Shown here: piece by piece, positions 4,812-7,008 of the stretch
How positions within the stretch are numbered: position 1 is the first letter of the stretch
Layout of the letters: each line of letters opens with the position of its first letter
Assembly: GCA_021730825.1 (NCBI GenBank)
Contig: JAKFYO010000317.1
Span: 1-7,008 of the forward strand
DNA length: 7,008 nucleotides
Source of the DNA: Hyphomicrobiales bacterium
GTDB taxonomy: Bacteria; Pseudomonadota; Alphaproteobacteria; Rhizobiales; Xanthobacteraceae
Reading direction: 5' to 3'
Notes under the pieces: model-generated
Told to the model about the DNA's origin: nothing
Database searches by the model: none
The model's input: only the letters and a program-made list of their open reading frames with translations
Translations under genes and position numbers: made by a program

Positions 4812-6947
4812 CTAAGCGACCAGAAGATCGCGCAACATTTCGTTGGCATGCTTGATCGACGAAAGCGCGTCCTTCAGCTCAGCCTGATCGTTGCGCGAAA
4901 GCCGTTTGATCTCAACTTTGTTCGACGGCGGGCGGCCTGCTGCGATATCGGCGAGCTGCTGATCGAGGATGGCGCCCAGGATAACGCGGTGCGTTTCAAT
5001 CATTGCGTTCAGATCGCCCTCCGAACCGAGACTCAACGCGCGAACGCTCTCGATTCGAGCCTTGGTCGAATGCTCCGCGATGCCGTGATAGATCGCAAGC
5101 ACGCGTGCAACTGACACGATGACAAAAAGCCCGCCCTTCTTCAAATCGGCGCGGCCGTTCTCGGTCTTGATTCCGAGCCAGCCGACCGGCGGTTCGAAAT
5201 TGCCGCTCGCCTCGGCAAGCAGCTTTGCAAATCCTGCCTCACCTTTCGCCATGCGGTATGCGTCATTCCAGAGTGCCGCGGCGAGCGCACCATCGCCATG
5301 CACCGCGCGGAAATCGAAAAAGATATCGACCGCCAGCAAGTCTTCCGGTTCTGAGCGGCCAACCCAATGTTGCAGGCGGTCACGCCATAACGCGGCACTT
5401 CCGCGCCATTGTGCATTCTTCGCCATCACTCCGCCGGTGCAATAAGGCACGCCGACTTCGTGCAGGATGTCGGCGACATGCGTACCGAGTTCGGCAAACC
5501 AGCGATCTTCGGGGCCATCGGGATCGCCGCGCTCGAAAACGATCGCGTTGTCCTGATCCATCGCAAGCAGGCTTTCGCCACGGCCGGCGGAGCCAAGTAC
5601 AAGCAGTGCGTAAGGCACCGGCGGCCGGCCTTTACCCGACTCAATCATTCTGCGCTCTGCAATCTGTCCCGCACGCCGGGTGAGCGCTCCCAATTCGCGC
5701 GACACAATCGCGGACACGTCGCGCGCTTCGATGCCTTCATCGAGCAATCCGCGCGCGACCGCGGGTAGCGTCGACCATGCCTGACCAAGTTCATGGACAT
5801 CTTTTGCTTCGTCGATCTCGTCACCCAGAGTAACTGCGTCGCGTGCACGAAGGCGTAATAAATCCCGCGCGGTAAGGGCGCCCGCGACGTAACCCGTCTC
5901 ATCAACAACACCGAGATGCCGGATGCGCAAGCGGTCCATGCGGCCGATCGCGCGATAGACGAAGGCTTCGGTGGGGACCGATGTCAGCGGGCGGCTTGCG
6001 ATCGTTCCGACAGGCTTCGTGAAAGCGCCGCTCATATCCTTGCGGATCGCGCGCAGAATATCGCGCTCGGTGACGATGCCGCTGTCCACGCCGAAGAAAG
6101 GACCTGCCTCGGGCTTCTTTCCCGGCGGTGTGACGAAGAGAGAACTGATGCGGCTGTCGGCCATTAGCTTCAACGCATCTTCAAGCGGCGCTTCGGCCGC
6201 GACAAAGACCGGCGGCGAGGACATCAACTCGCGCACGCGATGGCGGTAGGGATAAGCATCCAGCCGCGCCAGCACGCGCTCGGCATCCGCGCGCGACGGC
6301 GAAAGCACTGGCTCAACCCAACCTGCGCGATGTTGCTCTTCCAGCGCGGCCGTGAGTTTGCTGCAGGCGGCTTCGGCTTCCGCGAGCGTGCGGATGTTTC
6401 CTTCGCGCAGCTTCGGAACGAGCGCTACGAAGATGCGCGCGGCGGTCAGCGCATCGCCAAGCGCGGAATGGCGGCCGGTTGCATCCACGCCAAGCCAGGC
6501 TGCGAGACTGTCGAGCGAATAGCCGGCGAGCGAGGGTTCTACGATTTGTGCAAGCAAACGCACATCGAGCGTTCGCGGCCGCGAGAAAGCGATGCCTGCG
6601 CGACCGGTTTCGTTCGCGAGAATAGCGAGGTCGTAGCCGATGGAGTGGCCGATCACGACACTGCCGCCGATATAGTCGCTAAGCTGCGGCCAGATTTCTG
6701 CGAAGTCCGGTTCGGCCTGCACCTTCATGTCGTCAATGCCATGCACATTTGTTGAGACCGGCGGAATCGGAATCTTCGGATTGACCAGGCGGCGAAAAGT
6801 TTTGTCCTCGCTCAAGCGTCCGGAAGAGAGCCGCGCCGCGCCAATTTCAACGATGCGCGCAATGCGCGGATCGAGACTGGTCGTTTCGGTATCGAGTGCA
6901 ACGGCATCGAGCGCAAGCAGAGGTGTCGCGCTGGTGCGGTCCGCCAT
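4812..6947 (-). CDS. DnaQ-like exonuclease - CBS pair - DUF294 nucleotidyltransferase fusion protein (711 aa)
   Basis: This soluble multidomain protein has three parts. Residues about 10-180 form a DEDDh 3'-5' exonuclease (RNase T/DnaQ type): [10 protein letters not shown] gives Asp19 and Glu21, TNVHGIDDM follows, HSIGYD gives Asp106, and GRHSALGDA gives His160 and Asp165. All five catalytic residues are present. Residues about 235-368 are two CBS domains (HRVRELMSS...[11 protein letters not shown] and VGTIASRPL...[11 protein letters not shown]), which in other proteins bind adenine nucleotides. Residues about 395-550 are a DUF294/GlnD-like nucleotidyltransferase with GSAGRGES (452-459), DQD (464-466) and a candidate third acidic residue at Asp541. 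Residues about 570-708 form the helical DUF294 C-terminal domain. A regulatory or nucleic-acid-modifying role is inferred; the substrate is unknown. The ATG at 6947 is the only usual start codon visible, but the frame stays open to the window edge and the ribosome site is weak. It probably forms an operon with the partial gene upstream and mscL downstream. Confidence 0.93.
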   Translation of the reverse strand: MADRTSATPLLALDAVALDTETTSLDPRIARIVEIGAARLSSGRLSEDKTFRRLVNPKIPIPPVSTNVHGIDDMKVQAEPDFAEIWPQLSDYIGGSVVIGHSIGYDLAILANETGRAGIAFSRPRTLDVRLLAQIVEPSLAGYSLDSLAAWLGVDATGRHSALGDALTAARIFVALVPKLREGNIRTLAEAEAACSKLTAALEEQHRAGWVEPVLSPSRADAERVLARLDAYPYRHRVRELMSSPPVFVAAEAPLEDALKLMADSRISSLFVTPPGKKPEAGPFFGVDSGIVTERDILRAIRKDMSGAFTKPVGTIASRPLTSVPTEAFVYRAIGRMDRLRIRHLGVVDETGYVAGALTARDLLRLRARDAVTLGDEIDEAKDVHELGQAWSTLPAVARGLLDEGIEARDVSAIVSRELGALTRRAGQIAERRMIESGKGRPPVPYALLVLGSAGRGESLLAMDQDNAIVFERGDPDGPEDRWFAELGTHVADILHEVGVPYCTGGVMAKNAQWRGSAALWRDRLQHWVGRSEPEDLLAVDIFFDFRAVHGDGALAAALWNDAYRMAKGEAGFAKLLAEASGNFEPPVGWLGIKTENGRADLKKGGLFVIVSVARVLAIYHGIAEHSTKARIESVRALSLGSEGDLNAMIETHRVILGAILDQQLADIAAGRPPSNKVEIKRLSRNDQAELKDALSSIKHANEMLRDLLVA

Positions 6948-6957
6948 TCGAGGCTCG

Positions 6958-7008
6958 CTATGCCGCGCTGGTGCGCGGATGCACGCCGAGGTCGGATAAG
7001 AGCGCAGC
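6958..7008 (-). CDS. C-terminal end of an unidentified upstream gene (partial)
   Basis: The last 17 codons on the minus strand read AALLSDLGVHPRTSAA followed by TAG. The stop lies 10 bp before the ATG of the exonuclease-CBS-nucleotidyltransferase gene, a spacing typical of adjacent operon genes. The fragment is too short to identify. A second minus-strand frame is also open here (the upstream extension of the 711-residue reading frame), so coding in this frame is plausible but not proven. Confidence 0.4.
   Translation of the reverse strand, partial: AALLSDLGVHPRTSAA

Overview
The window looks like ordinary chromosomal DNA from an alphaproteobacterium, probably of the order Hyphomicrobiales (Rhizobiales). 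The evidence is high GC content, protein sequences of the kind seen in that order, and the gene set itself. I see no IS element, phage gene, CRISPR array or rRNA. All protein genes lie on the minus strand. The only plus-strand gene is a tRNA.

Layout, read 5'->3' on the minus strand from the right edge. (1) The last 16 codons of an unidentified gene (6958-7008) are followed after 10 bp by a 711-residue protein (4812-6947). This protein fuses a DnaQ-type 3'-5' exonuclease, a pair of CBS domains and a DUF294-type nucleotidyltransferase. Twenty bases further comes mscL, the large-conductance mechanosensitive channel. A strong intrinsic terminator (4304-4348) closes this unit. (2) A second unit begins immediately behind that terminator: a class I/II PLP aminotransferase (GTG start at 4289), an AbrB-family membrane protein whose start overlaps the aminotransferase stop (TGATG), and a small NTF2-like/lumazine-binding-2-type protein. 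It ends 9 bp from the 3' end of a convergent tRNA-Thr(GGT) gene (1502-1576). (3) Left of the tRNA and divergent from it are a 54-codon basic protein of unknown function (1224-1388) and murA, which starts with TTG at 1132 and runs off the left edge with 377 codons visible.

Functional themes are housekeeping: peptidoglycan precursor synthesis (MurA), osmotic protection (MscL), translation (tRNA-Thr), and a probable signalling or nucleic-acid-modifying enzyme (exonuclease-CBS-nucleotidyltransferase) whose substrate is unknown. The aminotransferase/AbrB pair is translationally coupled and may act on a shared amino-acid-like metabolite; this is inference.

I did not find a clearly new system. The items most worth a second look are the three-part exonuclease-CBS-nucleotidyltransferase fusion, the murA leader with alternative base-pairing segments ending at its Shine-Dalgarno sequence, the aminotransferase start lying about 15 nt behind a terminator, and the small basic protein upstream of murA. 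No stretch longer than about 115 bases lacks a gene.
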